From positions 196,959 through 260,958 of the forward strand of contig JAHZFJ010000001.1 in NCBI GenBank assembly GCA_019421365.1: 64,000 nt of DNA, in the 5' to 3' direction. The DNA is from Lachnospiraceae bacterium. Lineage in GTDB: Bacteria > Bacillota > Clostridia > Lachnospirales > Lachnospiraceae. Positions within the stretch are counted from its first letter, which is position 1. Every line of letters starts with the position of its first letter. Both the position numbers and the translations under genes were made by a program. Below the pieces are notes generated by a model. That model saw nothing but the letters and a program-made list of their open reading frames with translations. It did no database searches and was not told the origin of the DNA. Of the stretch, positions 1 through 9,428 are shown in pieces.

Positions 1-1
1 T

Positions 2-793
2 GATATGGATGTAGTTGAGGAATTACAAAACGAATATACACCTGCAGATGGACAAGAACAAGGTGTTTATAAATCGAGTTATAATTATGAAACAACTGGT
101 ACGAATTCTTCTGGTGGTGTTCCTGGAACAGATTCCAATGATGGAACAGATTATATGACAGAAGATTCATCTAATTCAGATTCATCAACAACGACATCAA
201 CTATTGAATATCTTCCTAATGAAAGATCTACTAATACGAAAAAAGAAGTAGGTGCGATTGTACCAGAAGAATCTTCGATTGCAATTATACTTACAAAATA
301 CGTTGTATATAAGGAAGAAGATCTTAGAGAACAAGGTGCTCTTGGAGATATGACTTTTGATGAATATGTTAAAGCTAACAGTGCAAGAACGAAGTTAGAA
401 GTTGATGAAGATACAATCACTACGGTTGCAAATACTACTGGTATTGCTTCTAATTCAATAAGCGTACAAGCTTTTGAAGTTCCGGTATTCCAAGCGGCAG
501 AAAAGGGCGTAACTAGTGCTACGAATTACCTTGCAATTGTATTATTCGTGTTGATTGTTGCGTTATTATTGTTTGTTGTATTCAAGGGAACTGCTCCTGT
601 TGAAGTTACAGAACAAGAACCAGAACTTTCTGTTGAACAATTATTAGCTACTACGAAAGAAAATCAGACTCTTGAAGATATTGAATTCAGCGAGAAATCT
701 GAAACTAGAAAGATGATAGAGAAATTCGTCGATGAGAATCCAGAAGCAGTTGCACAATTGCTTAGAAACTGGCTCAACGATGATTGGGGGTGA
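2..793 (+). CDS. fliF: Flagellar MS-ring protein FliF, C-terminal part (5' end outside window)
   Basis: The reading frame is already open at the first base, so this is the 3' part of a longer gene. About 263 residues are visible: a low-complexity Ser/Thr/Asp/Asn-rich periplasmic stretch (visible residues 20-65), a globular part, one hydrophobic membrane helix at about 174-194, and an acidic cytoplasmic tail. The tail ends in the short amphipathic segment (FVDENPEAVAQLLRNWL) typical of the FliF C-terminus that binds FliG. The MS ring is the inner-membrane base of the flagellar basal body. fliG follows after 5 bp, the usual order. The identification rests on tail, topology and neighbours, because the conserved ring-building domains lie upstream of the window. 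Confidence 0.93.
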   Translation, partial: DMDVVEELQNEYTPADGQEQGVYKSSYNYETTGTNSSGGVPGTDSNDGTDYMTEDSSNSDSSTTTSTIEYLPNERSTNTKKEVGAIVPEESSIAIILTKYVVYKEEDLREQGALGDMTFDEYVKANSARTKLEVDEDTITTVANTTGIASNSISVQAFEVPVFQAAEKGVTSATNYLAIVLFVLIVALLLFVVFKGTAPVEVTEQEPELSVEQLLATTKENQTLEDIEFSEKSETRKMIEKFVDENPEAVAQLLRNWLNDDWG

Positions 794-798
794 CCTTG

Positions 799-1815
799 AT
801 GGCAACACAAAAAAACTCTGATATTTCAGGTGTTCAAAAAGCCGCAATTTTGCTAATAGCTTTGGGACCAGAAAAATCAGCAAATATATTTAAACATTTA
901 AAAGAAGATGAAATAGAGCAGCTTACACTTGAAATTGCCAATACACGAAGTATTTCGCAAAGTGTGAAAGAAGAAGTCTTAGATGAATTCTATGAAATTT
1001 GCCTCGCACAACAATATATTGCTGAAGGCGGTATTGGTTATGCGAAAGAACTTCTTGAAAAAGCTCTTGGTGCTGAGAAAGCAAGAGATGTTATTGGTAA
1101 ACTTACAGCTAGCTTACAGGTACGTCCTTTTGAGTTCATTCGTAAGACAGATGCGAGTCAGTTGTTGAACTTTATTCAAGACGAGCATCCACAAACAATA
1201 GCGTTAATCTTATCATATCTTTCTTCATCACAGTCAGCGGCGATTATATCTTCACTTGCTCCGGACAAACAAGCAGATGTTGCTAAACGTATTGCGCAGA
1301 TGGACCGTACATCGCCAGATGTAATAAAAGAGGTGGAAAAAGTATTGGAAAGAAAGCTATCTTCACTTGTAAACCAAGATTATACAATTGTTGGTGGTGT
1401 GGATTCTATCGTAGATATATTAAATACGGTTGATCGTGGTACAGAAAAACACATCATGGAAACACTTGAAATTGAAGAACCAGAACTTGCTGATGAAATT
1501 AGAAGAAAAATGTTCGTATTTGAAGATATTCTTTCTCTTGATGATAAGTCAATTCAAAGAGTACTCAGAGAAGTTGATAATAATGAACTTGCTGTTGCGC
1601 TTAAAGGTTCTAATGAAGAAGTTCAAACAGTCATCTTTAATAACCTATCAAAACGTTTATCTGCAATGATTAAAGAAGATATGGATTTCATGGGTCCTAT
1701 CCGTATGAAGGATGTTGAAGAAGCACAACAGAAAATTGTTAATATTATACGTAAGTTAGAAGACTCTGGTGAAATTATTATCTCTAGAGGCGGAGGTGAC
1801 GAGATCGTTGTCTAG
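799..1815 (+). CDS. fliG: Flagellar motor switch protein FliG
   Basis: The 338-residue protein matches the usual FliG length. FliG is the C-ring component that binds FliF through its N-terminal domain and contacts MotA through its C-terminal charged helix. Visible marks include the early GVQKAAILLIALGPEKS segment, the middle-domain HPQTIALILSYL (EHPQ) motif near residue 125, and the C-terminal FEDILSLDDKSIQRVLREV torque helix with its charged residues. The ATG at 799 is preferred over an upstream in-frame TTG at 784 because a GGGGGTG ribosome-binding site sits just before it and the TTG lies inside fliF. The 3' end overlaps the start of fliH by 8 bp, which implies translational coupling in one operon. 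Confidence 0.96.
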   Translation: MATQKNSDISGVQKAAILLIALGPEKSANIFKHLKEDEIEQLTLEIANTRSISQSVKEEVLDEFYEICLAQQYIAEGGIGYAKELLEKALGAEKARDVIGKLTASLQVRPFEFIRKTDASQLLNFIQDEHPQTIALILSYLSSSQSAAIISSLAPDKQADVAKRIAQMDRTSPDVIKEVEKVLERKLSSLVNQDYTIVGGVDSIVDILNTVDRGTEKHIMETLEIEEPELADEIRRKMFVFEDILSLDDKSIQRVLREVDNNELAVALKGSNEEVQTVIFNNLSKRLSAMIKEDMDFMGPIRMKDVEEAQQKIVNIIRKLEDSGEIIISRGGGDEIVV

Positions 1816-2608
1816 TAACTTAATCAAGTTTAATTATGTGAATTACGATGAAGAAGAAAAAATAGTTATTGATTCTGATTCTAAACTTCCTTTTTTCAAA
1901 CCGTTAGGTTTTGATAATTTAGAGGTTATAAAACCTATGGAGAATGCTGAGGCTGAGGGAGGCTTGGACGGATTCGTTCCAGGCCTACAAGCCATGCCTC
2001 AAAGTCAAGAAGAAGAATTTGACTTTGAAGCTGTTAAAAGAGAAGCGGATAGCATCATTAAAAATGCAAATGAAGAAGCAGAAGGTATTATACAAAGTGC
2101 CAAAGCAGAAGCGGAACGCATTATAGAAGAATCAAAGAATGCTGGCTTTCAACAAGGGTATCAAGATGGCAAAGAGGAAGTCACAAAATTACAAGAGGAT
2201 TTGAAAAATCAGATTCAAGCAAATGCTCTAGAACAACAAAGCATAATTCAATCTATTGAACCTCAATATGCAGATTTGATAGTTAAATTGTTGGAGAAGT
2301 TAACCGGAATTGTTTCATCTGAATATAAATCCGTGATTTTACATCTAATACAAAAATCTCTTGAGGATAATGAGAATGATGAAAAATATTGCATTCGTGT
2401 ATCAAGAGAAGATTATGAATATGTGAAGAATAAAGTTGATGTGGTTAAATCGTTATTGAAAGAAAATGCCGTTGTTGAGATTGTTGTTGATAGTAAACTT
2501 GAGAAGTTTCAATGTTTTATAGAAACGGATACAAGCGTCATTGAATGTAGTTTAGATGTTCAATTAGAAAATTTAATCACTGACCTGCGTTTTTTAGCGG
2601 GTATATAG
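1808..2608 (+). CDS. fliH: Flagellar export ATPase regulator FliH
   Basis: The 266-residue protein is very acidic and rich in Glu, Lys and Gln, with a long predicted coiled coil (roughly residues 75-150) containing repeated A/E-rich helical segments (EADSIIKNANEEAEGI, then AKAEAERII), the style of FliH/V-type ATPase stator-like proteins. FliH binds the export ATPase FliI and tethers it to the export gate. A TTG start at 1808 is chosen because GGAGGTG lies 8 bp upstream, inside the end of fliG. An in-frame start at 1769 would overlap fliG by 47 bp without a comparable site. It stands between fliG and fliI as in Bacillus. Confidence 0.88.
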   Translation: MSSNLIKFNYVNYDEEEKIVIDSDSKLPFFKPLGFDNLEVIKPMENAEAEGGLDGFVPGLQAMPQSQEEEFDFEAVKREADSIIKNANEEAEGIIQSAKAEAERIIEESKNAGFQQGYQDGKEEVTKLQEDLKNQIQANALEQQSIIQSIEPQYADLIVKLLEKLTGIVSSEYKSVILHLIQKSLEDNENDEKYCIRVSREDYEYVKNKVDVVKSLLKENAVVEIVVDSKLEKFQCFIETDTSVIECSLDVQLENLITDLRFLAGI

Positions 2609-2631
2609 AATAGAAGAAAGCAGGTAATCAG

Positions 2632-3942
2632 TTGAGTGTGATAGACTTTAATAAATACACAGAATTACTTGACAAAAAGTACGAGCGTAGGCTTGGTAAA
2701 GTTGTTAAGGTTGTTGGTCTTACAATTGAATCTATTGGTCCAAGTGCGAATCTGAATGATTTGTGCGTGATTACCTCGCAAGACAAAACGCAGAAAATTA
2801 TGGCGGAAGTAGTAGGATTTAAAGATAATAGAATTCTATTAATGCCTTATGGTAATGTTGAGGGAGTAGGAATTGGTAGCATGGTAGAAAGTACTCATCA
2901 ACCGTTGCAAGTACAAGTTGGTGATGAGTTACTTGGAAAAACATTAGATGGACTTGGTATTCCTATTGATGGTACAGAGTTACATTCAAGTTCCTCTTAT
3001 CCTGTTGTAGCAGAACCGCCTGATCCATTAAAGAGAGAATTAATCGATTCTGTCTTACCACTAGGTGTTAAGGCAGTTGATGGACTAATTACAGTTGGTA
3101 AAGGCCAAAGAATTGGTATATTTGCAGGTAGTGGTGTTGGTAAAAGTACATTACTTGGCATGTTTGCGAGAAACACGAAAGCAGATATTAATGTTATTGC
3201 TCTAATTGGAGAGCGTGGTAGAGAGGTTCGTGAATTCATTGAACGCGACTTAGGTGAGGAAGGTATGCGTAGATCTATAGTTGTTGTTGCAACTTCTGAT
3301 AAGCCAGCGTTGATTCGTAACAAAGCTGCAAAAACAGCTACTGCAATTGCTGAATATTTTAGAGATCAGGGAAAAGATGTTCTACTTATGATGGATTCCC
3401 TTACTCGTTTTTCTATGGCACAAAGAGAAATCGGTTTAGCGTCGGGTGAACCACCTGTATCTCGTGGGTATCCACCGAGTGTATATGCAGAGATGCCTAA
3501 ACTACTTGAGCGTGCTGGTAATTCTGAAGTTGGTTCCATTACTGGGTTGTATACGGTCCTAGTCGATGGTGATGACTTTAATGAGCCAATTACAGATACA
3601 GCGAGAGGAATTCTAGATGGTCATATTATGCTATCAAGAAAATTAGGTCACAAGAATCATTATCCTGCAATTGATGTATTACAAAGTATTTCGCGTGTTA
3701 TGAGTTCTATTGCGAAAAAGGATCATAAAACGAATGCTAATAAATTGAAGAATGTACTTGCAACTTATAGTGAAGCAGAAGATTTGATTAATATTGGTGC
3801 CTACAAGACTGGTTCTAATAAGAACATTGACTATGCAATTGAAAAGATTGATGAAGTAAATGCGTTCCTTAAGCAAGATGTTTATGAGAAATTTGATTTC
3901 AACGAAGTTGTTTCTTTATTAGAGAATATATTTGAAGAATAG
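2632..3942 (+). CDS. fliI: Flagellum-specific ATPase FliI
   Basis: The 436-residue protein is the ATPase of the flagellar type III export apparatus, a relative of the F1 ATPase beta subunit, acting at the cytoplasmic face of the basal body with FliH and FliJ. The Walker A motif GSGVGKST lies at residues 166-173. The GERGREVREF motif, the Walker B strand (DVLLMMDSLTRF) and the ASGEPPVSRGYPPSV segment typical of FliI/type III ATPases are all present. Translation appears to start at TTG 2632 (an in-frame GTG is at 2638), preceded by an AGCAGGT site. fliJ follows after 8 bp. Confidence 0.97.
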   Translation: MSVIDFNKYTELLDKKYERRLGKVVKVVGLTIESIGPSANLNDLCVITSQDKTQKIMAEVVGFKDNRILLMPYGNVEGVGIGSMVESTHQPLQVQVGDELLGKTLDGLGIPIDGTELHSSSSYPVVAEPPDPLKRELIDSVLPLGVKAVDGLITVGKGQRIGIFAGSGVGKSTLLGMFARNTKADINVIALIGERGREVREFIERDLGEEGMRRSIVVVATSDKPALIRNKAAKTATAIAEYFRDQGKDVLLMMDSLTRFSMAQREIGLASGEPPVSRGYPPSVYAEMPKLLERAGNSEVGSITGLYTVLVDGDDFNEPITDTARGILDGHIMLSRKLGHKNHYPAIDVLQSISRVMSSIAKKDHKTNANKLKNVLATYSEAEDLINIGAYKTGSNKNIDYAIEKIDEVNAFLKQDVYEKFDFNEVVSLLENIFEE

Positions 3943-3950
3943 GTGATAAA

Positions 3951-4412
3951 GTGGCCAAGTTCATATATACAATGCAAAATATACTTGATATTAAGTATAA
4001 ATTAGAAGAACAACAGAAAACGGTTTTTTCATTAGCAAGACATAAATTAACCAGGGAAGAGAAGAAATTAGAAGCTCTAAATGTTAAAAAACTAAAATAT
4101 CAACAAGAATTAAAGATGCAGATGCAATCCTTGCTAAACATTCAAGATATCAAATGGTATGAAGAAGCTGTAGAAACCATGAAGTATAAGATTAAAATTC
4201 AGTCACTCATGGTAAAACGTGCTGAGAATGAGTTGGAGGCTGCTAGATTAAAACTAACCGAAATTATGGTTGATCGAAAGACTCATGAAAAGTTAAAAGA
4301 AAATGAGTTTGAAGAATTTAAGAATGAGTTAAATTCCATAGAGAAAAAGGAAATTGATGAATTAGTAAGTTTCAAATATAACAATAATACGGTAAGTAGT
4401 GAGGAAGATTAA
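3951..4412 (+). CDS. fliJ: Flagellar FliJ-type chaperone
   Basis: The 153-residue protein is almost wholly alpha-helical and charged, forming two long coiled-coil segments, as in FliJ, the small stalk-like protein that sits in the FliI hexamer and escorts export substrates. The start is GTG at 3951 with AGGTGATAA upstream. Sequence conservation in FliJ is weak, so the call rests on size (about 150 residues), coiled-coil character and its place directly after fliI. A YlxF-like gene begins 2 bp after its stop. Confidence 0.85.
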   Translation: MAKFIYTMQNILDIKYKLEEQQKTVFSLARHKLTREEKKLEALNVKKLKYQQELKMQMQSLLNIQDIKWYEEAVETMKYKIKIQSLMVKRAENELEAARLKLTEIMVDRKTHEKLKENEFEEFKNELNSIEKKEIDELVSFKYNNNTVSSEED

Positions 4413-4414
4413 GT

Positions 4415-5179
4415 ATGGCGAAAAACAAAAATGGAAATGAGATGGAACTGGATAGCGAAGAAAAAGGTGGAAATCGAATTGTTACAGTACTAATAGCTGT
4501 ACTTATAGTCCTAATTTGGCTTGCTATTTTTGCCTTATTAGTAAAGTTCGATGTTGGAGGTTTTGGATCAGGTGTATTACGTCCAATTCTGAAAGATGTG
4601 CCTGTTATTAATAAGATATTACCAGATGTATCTGATGAACTATTAGCAGAAGAGAATGATTATGAATATAACGATATCTCTAAGGCGAACGCTAGAATTA
4701 AGGAACTTGAAAGACAGTTAGAAACTAGCCAAAGTTCGAATAATACAAATGATGGTACGATTCTTGATTTACAAGCGGAAATCGCAAGATTACAAGTGTT
4801 TGAAGATAATCAATTAGAATACGAGAAGAAACTTAAAGAATTCAATGAAGAAGTTGTATTCGCTGAACAAGCACCAGATATTGAAGAATATAAAAAGTAT
4901 TATGAAGAAATTGATCCTGCTAATGCAGAAGAGATTTATCGACAAGTGTTAGAACAACTTGCTGCAGATGAGTTAATCGTGGCTCAAGCGGAACGCTTTG
5001 CTAAGATGGATCCGAAAGTAGCAGCTAAAACAATGCAAGAGATGACAGGCGATATTAAGTTAGTTTGTCAAATATTGAAGGCGATGAAAGCAACACAAAG
5101 TGCTGCAATTATGGATGAGATGGACCCATTGTTTAATGCGAAAGTTGTAAAACGACTATCAACACTTGAGGATAACTAA
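4415..5179 (+). CDS. YlxF/MotE-like flagellar protein with MgtE-type N domain
   Basis: The 254-residue protein has a short charged N-terminus, one membrane helix at about residues 22-45, a coiled coil (about 85-140) and a C-terminal helical domain (about 165-250) with repeated alpha-helical pairs (ERFAKMDPKVAAKTMQEM, QSAAIMDEMDP) resembling the MgtE intracellular N domain. This architecture is that of Bacillus YlxF and the MotE family, found between fliJ and fliK. MotE-type proteins are thought to support the stator or MotC-like partners, but the exact role in clostridia is not established. It follows fliJ by 2 bp, so it is probably coupled. It is not a magnesium transporter, because the transport domain is absent. 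Confidence 0.8.
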   Translation: MAKNKNGNEMELDSEEKGGNRIVTVLIAVLIVLIWLAIFALLVKFDVGGFGSGVLRPILKDVPVINKILPDVSDELLAEENDYEYNDISKANARIKELERQLETSQSSNNTNDGTILDLQAEIARLQVFEDNQLEYEKKLKEFNEEVVFAEQAPDIEEYKKYYEEIDPANAEEIYRQVLEQLAADELIVAQAERFAKMDPKVAAKTMQEMTGDIKLVCQILKAMKATQSAAIMDEMDPLFNAKVVKRLSTLEDN

Positions 5180-5188
5180 ATCGGTACT

Positions 5189-5231
5189 AAAACTCATATT
5201 GACATACGTCATATATAACAATATGGGTTTT
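5189..5231 (+). other. RNA hairpin between ylxF-like gene and fliK
   Basis: The arms AAAACTCATATT (5189-5200) and AATATGGGTTTT (5220-5231) pair over 12 bp in RNA with one G-U wobble. The loop contains a smaller GAC/GTC hairpin. No run of U follows, so it is more likely an RNA-processing or stability element than a terminator. It ends about 20 bp before the strong AAAGGAGG site of fliK. Confidence 0.5.
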
Positions 5232-5265
5232 AGATATAGATTATTTTAAAGAAAGGAGGAAACAT

Positions 5266-6600
5266 ATGAAAGCAAGTGAAGTTATGTCACAGTTATCAAC
5301 TATGACAAGTTACCAAGCTGGGTCTAAAGGAAATGTTGCTAAGAATACTGATTTTCAAGGTGTAATGGATAGTAATTTACAATCTAGACAAGAAAATAAT
5401 AGTAGTAATAAAGTAGATAAAAAGTCTACATCAGTTAATTATAGTGACAATTCTACGACTAAGAATGATACTAGTAAAAAGACTGATAACAATACGCAAA
5501 AGACTAACCTAGCAGATTCTGCAAACAAGATAAACAACGAAAAGAATCCAATTGAAGACAAATTAAATCAATTAATTACTGAAGTTAAAAACATATTAAT
5601 GGAAAATCTTGAAGTTACAGAAGAACAACTAGAAGATATTATGGCAACTTTGGGATTGAACTATCTTCAATTATTAGATCCTAGTAATCTAGCGCAAGTT
5701 TTTATGGAGGCAGAAGGTATAATTGATCCTACTCAGATGTTAACAGATGAGCTTTTGTCAGATCAATTTAGTCAATTGGTTGATCAAGTTGGACAAGTTG
5801 ATTTAGAAGATATGGGATTAACTACAGAAGATATTGCTGCATATCTTGATGATTTGAACCTTAATAATTCAGAAGTTGCTCCCGCGGAAGAAGCAATTGC
5901 TATTACGGTTGATACAGATTTAGACGAAGAAGCGATTAATGAACAGAAAACTTTAAGCAATGAATCAACTTTAAATCAAGATATTAAGGTAGAAGTGCAA
6001 AGTTACTCAACTGATTCTGATGCGGATACTTCGGACTCTAAACAACAAACTCAAGATACATCTGTTGAGCAAGCAAACCTTAATACAATTCTTAATAATG
6101 TAACTAAAGTTAGTACAGTTGAAAGTTTTGGTGATGAACTTGTTCAGATTCAGCAGGTTAGAGATATTGTGAATCAAGTAGTGGAACAGATAAAAGTAGT
6201 TATTAAACCAGAGCAGACAAGTATGGAGATGAATTTGAATCCAGAAAGCTTAGGTAAAGTAAATTTAGTAGTTGCACAAAAAGAAGGACTGTTAACAGCA
6301 CAGTTTACAGTTCAGAATGAAATTGCTAAAGAAGCACTAGAGAGTCAAATGCAGACACTAAAAGAAAACTTTACGACTCAAGGTTTAAAAGTTGAAGCTG
6401 TAGAAGTTTTAGTTTCTAATTCAACTTTCTCACAAGACAATATGTCAGAAGGTAGTAAAGAACAACAAAAATCTTCTGGTAAGAGAAAGAATATTAATTT
6501 AGCTGATCTTGATATGATTGAAGAAGATATAACAGAAGAAGATGCACTTAAGATTAATATTATGAATCAGAATGGAAACAGTGTCGATTATAGTGCGTAA
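5266..6600 (+). CDS. fliK: Flagellar hook-length control protein FliK
   Basis: The 444-residue protein has a low-complexity N-terminal half rich in Asn, Ser, Thr and Lys (about 1-100), a long acidic Leu/Glu-rich middle and a conserved C-terminal hook domain (about 310-385). That domain carries the typical pattern LNPESLGKVNLVV...GLLTAQFTVQNEIAKEAL. FliK is exported while the hook grows and, once the hook reaches its length, acts on FlhB to switch substrate specificity to filament proteins. The start has a strong AAAGGAGGA site. Position between the YlxF-like gene and flgD matches Bacillus. The unconserved N-terminal half is normal for the family. Confidence 0.93.
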   Translation: MKASEVMSQLSTMTSYQAGSKGNVAKNTDFQGVMDSNLQSRQENNSSNKVDKKSTSVNYSDNSTTKNDTSKKTDNNTQKTNLADSANKINNEKNPIEDKLNQLITEVKNILMENLEVTEEQLEDIMATLGLNYLQLLDPSNLAQVFMEAEGIIDPTQMLTDELLSDQFSQLVDQVGQVDLEDMGLTTEDIAAYLDDLNLNNSEVAPAEEAIAITVDTDLDEEAINEQKTLSNESTLNQDIKVEVQSYSTDSDADTSDSKQQTQDTSVEQANLNTILNNVTKVSTVESFGDELVQIQQVRDIVNQVVEQIKVVIKPEQTSMEMNLNPESLGKVNLVVAQKEGLLTAQFTVQNEIAKEALESQMQTLKENFTTQGLKVEAVEVLVSNSTFSQDNMSEGSKEQQKSSGKRKNINLADLDMIEEDITEEDALKINIMNQNGNSVDYSA

Positions 6601-6622
6601 TTAGAGAAAAGGAGGTAAAGAT

Positions 6623-7414
6623 ATGGCAGATTTAGTAGGTTCAATAACCGATGGCGTGATTCAAAAAACATCAACAACAACTGAGGTATCAAATAATTCA
6701 TTAGGTAAAGATGCATTCCTTCAGTTACTTGTAACACAGATGAAATATCAAGATCCATTGAATCCTTCATCGGATACTGAATTCGTTGCACAATTAGCAA
6801 CATTCTCACAATTAGAACAGTTACAAAATCTTGGTACAACTATGACGAATTCTCAATCCTTCAGTTTAGTTGGAAAAGATGTAATTATGAAGGCAGTTGA
6901 TAGCAATGGTAGTACAACATACTATAGTGGTACGGTGGACTTTGTAACAGTTACGAATGGAAAAGCATATTTCTCCATTGGTGGGAATCTATATCCAGCA
7001 GATCAGTTAGATACAGTAATTAGTAATGATTATATGAATCGATTGCCACAGGTAGCTGAGACTGAAGTTAAGTATAATATTGCAGATCCTAAAGATGCAG
7101 AGATTAAAATTAGTCTTGGAACTGGTGAACATTCAGCCTCAAAAGCGATTGTATCTATTGATGGTAAGGAAATCAGTGAGGAGTACATTACTATTGAGGA
7201 TGATACTTTAACTATAAAGAAAGAAGCTTTTGCTGATTTAGAAGAGGGTACTTACAGAGTTTCAATTAGTTTTAATAACTCGTATGAGACTACGATTGGA
7301 AACAAGGTAACTGTTATTGTAGTTAATAAACCTGTAGAAGAGGGTTCTGATGGTGAAGGCTCTGATGGAGACGGATCTGACGGCGAGTCAAATGAGGGTG
7401 ATGTAACTGAGTAA
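6623..7414 (+). CDS. flgD: Hook-capping protein FlgD
   Basis: The 263-residue protein shows the FlgD N-terminal signature GKDAFLQLLVTQMKYQDPLNP followed by DTEFVAQLATFSQLEQL (about residues 29-75), then a beta-rich region and a FlgD Ig-like part. It forms the cap under which hook subunits polymerise. The C-terminus is unusual: an acidic Gly/Ser/Asp/Glu repeat (GSDGEGSDGDGSDGE), probably flexible. The start at ATG 6623 has an AAAGGAGGT site. It lies between fliK and a small conserved flagellar operon gene, with flgE downstream. Confidence 0.95.
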   Translation: MADLVGSITDGVIQKTSTTTEVSNNSLGKDAFLQLLVTQMKYQDPLNPSSDTEFVAQLATFSQLEQLQNLGTTMTNSQSFSLVGKDVIMKAVDSNGSTTYYSGTVDFVTVTNGKAYFSIGGNLYPADQLDTVISNDYMNRLPQVAETEVKYNIADPKDAEIKISLGTGEHSASKAIVSIDGKEISEEYITIEDDTLTIKKEAFADLEEGTYRVSISFNNSYETTIGNKVTVIVVNKPVEEGSDGEGSDGDGSDGESNEGDVTE

Positions 7415-7466
7415 TAGGCATGGGTGGAGAAGAGAAGGAACTTTTCTCTGTGTGAGGTGATAAGAT

Positions 7467-7877
7467 ATGGACATCAGAAACAGTCAATACACGTCGATTG
7501 AGCAAATGACGGGTCAGTTTCTACAAAATCGTAAAATTACACATGAAAAACCGAAGACAGAAACAGCTCTTTCGTTTAAAGAACTATTCGAAACCAGACA
7601 TCAACAAGGTTTAGAAGAAAAAACGGAAACATCTTTGAAATTCTCAAAACATGCAAATCAAAGATTAGAGAGTAGAAACATTGATTTGTCTGGGGAAGTT
7701 TTGCAACGTTTAGAAGATGGCACACGTAAAGCTCAGCAAAAAGGTATTAAAGAATCATTAGTTATGATAGACAACATGGCATTCATCGTGAATGTTCCTA
7801 GTAGTACAGTAGTAACAGCGATAGACGAAAATGAAAACAAAGTATTTACAAACATTGATGGCGCAGTTATAGCATAG
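7467..7877 (+). CDS. Small flagellar operon protein (TIGR02530-type)
   Basis: The 136-residue hydrophilic protein has the central pattern LKFSKHANQRLESRNIDLSG and a C-terminal part ESLVMIDNMAFIVNVPSSTVVTAID, which I recognise as the small 'flg_new' family found between flgD and flgE in clostridia and bacilli. Its function is unknown. The gene position suggests a role in hook assembly or its regulation. A GAGGTGATAAG site precedes ATG 7467, and a small AGAGAA/TTCTCT hairpin lies just upstream (7431-7449). No signal peptide or membrane helix is seen. Confidence 0.75.
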   Translation: MDIRNSQYTSIEQMTGQFLQNRKITHEKPKTETALSFKELFETRHQQGLEEKTETSLKFSKHANQRLESRNIDLSGEVLQRLEDGTRKAQQKGIKESLVMIDNMAFIVNVPSSTVVTAIDENENKVFTNIDGAVIA

Positions 7878-7976
7878 AAGCCGGACCTAATAGGAGGCTT
7901 ATAGCTTTTGATTGACAGATAAAGTTATTGGGATACCAAATTATATAACGCGCTTAATAATAGGAGGATATACATT

Positions 7977-9401
7977 ATGATGAGATCACTTTATTCTGGT
8001 GTATCAGGACTTAAAGTTCACCAGACAAAAATGGACGTTATCGGTAACAATATCGCTAACGTTAATACAATTGGTTTTAAAGCAAGCACAGTACAATTTT
8101 CAGACGTTTTCTATCAAACGACTCAAAGTGCCAGTGGTGCGAATGAATTAACTGGTATGGCAGGTATGAATGCTAAGCAAATTGGTTTAGGAACTACATT
8201 ATCTTCAATCTCTGCTGCAATGTCTACGCAAGGTGGAGCACAAAGAACTGATAATGCTACAGATATTATGATTACAGGAAACGCATTCTTTGTAGTAAAC
8301 AACGGTAGCGGAAATTATTTCACAAAGAACGGTTCCTTTACAATTGATGGTACTGGACATCTAGCTACTGAAAACGGTTATTATGTTATGGGTTGGTCAC
8401 CTGATCCATCAGACCCTAATAAGATCAAACAAGATTCTGTAGGTAAAATAGCTATTCAAACACCAGAAAACTCAACGACTCCACCAGAGGCCACTACTGA
8501 TGTTACCTTAAAAGGTAATATTGATAAGACTGACAGTAAGCTTACTGGTGATGGCTATATTATTTCTTCTGAATTTTATGATAATTTAGGGAATGCTTAT
8601 ACAGCAAAGATAAAACTTGAAATAGACACGGCAGCAAATACTAAAGGTGAAAATCAATACAAGATGACTCTTACCGGTATCACAGACAAGGATGGTAATG
8701 CTGTTACGAGTTCTTTGATGACAAATGTTACTTTTGGCGGTGATGCCTATACTATAGATGCAGATGGTAAGATTACAGGTACTGGAGCGCAGGCAGTAGT
8801 AAAATTTGATGCTAATACAGGTGCATTTATTTCAACTAGCACAGGTACAGCGGCTGCACCAATTAATACTCTTAATATGCAAATCACAGCAGCTTCAGAT
8901 ACAGCTGCTAATACCTTGTTTGGAGATAAAGGTGTAATTAAATATGACTTATCTTCCATCACACAATACTCAACAACAGGAGCTTGTAGTATTTCCTCAA
9001 GTAAAGGAAGTCTAGAAAACACAGGTGCTGGTAAGAAAGTTGGTAATTTATCTGGTATTAGTATTCAGACAGATGGTAAAATATATGGATCTTACGATAA
9101 TGGTACAAGTAAGTTACTTGGACAAATAGCGGTTGCTACATTCTCAAATCCATCAGGTCTAGAGTCTATTGGAGGTAGTTTGTTCGCTGCAACTCAAAAC
9201 TCTGGCGAGTTTGATGGTAAAGGTGTTGATGTTACAGCCGATGGTGGTAAATTCTCAACGGGTGTACTTGAAATGTCTAATGTAGATTTATCATCTGAAT
9301 TTACTAACATGATTACAACACAAAGAGGTTTCCAAGCAAGTTCAAGAATTATTACTACTTCAGATACATTATTAGAAGAATTAATCAATCTTAAGAGATA
9401 A
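7977..9401 (+). CDS. flgE: Flagellar hook protein FlgE
   Basis: The 474-residue protein begins MMRSLYSGVSGLKVHQTKMD and continues with GNNIANVNTIGFKAS, the N-terminal rod/hook signature, and ends with the matching C-terminal coiled-coil segment (SNVDLSSEFTNMITTQRGFQ...TSDTLLEELINL). The middle carries variable beta domains. Hook subunits are exported and polymerise under FlgD to form the flexible universal joint. The start is ATG 7977, with TAGGAGGA upstream (a second ATG follows at once). The 5' untranslated stretch after the preceding gene contains a small AAGCC/GGCTT hairpin. Confidence 0.96.
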   Translation: MMRSLYSGVSGLKVHQTKMDVIGNNIANVNTIGFKASTVQFSDVFYQTTQSASGANELTGMAGMNAKQIGLGTTLSSISAAMSTQGGAQRTDNATDIMITGNAFFVVNNGSGNYFTKNGSFTIDGTGHLATENGYYVMGWSPDPSDPNKIKQDSVGKIAIQTPENSTTPPEATTDVTLKGNIDKTDSKLTGDGYIISSEFYDNLGNAYTAKIKLEIDTAANTKGENQYKMTLTGITDKDGNAVTSSLMTNVTFGGDAYTIDADGKITGTGAQAVVKFDANTGAFISTSTGTAAAPINTLNMQITAASDTAANTLFGDKGVIKYDLSSITQYSTTGACSISSSKGSLENTGAGKKVGNLSGISIQTDGKIYGSYDNGTSKLLGQIAVATFSNPSGLESIGGSLFAATQNSGEFDGKGVDVTADGGKFSTGVLEMSNVDLSSEFTNMITTQRGFQASSRIITTSDTLLEELINLKR

Positions 9402-9428
9402 TAACATTACTTGATTGAACTGATTTAA

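Noticed and set aside
7878..7976. Promoter at TTGACA before flgE
   Set aside because: No -10 box stands at 16-18 bp; the TATAT sequence is about 24 bp away.
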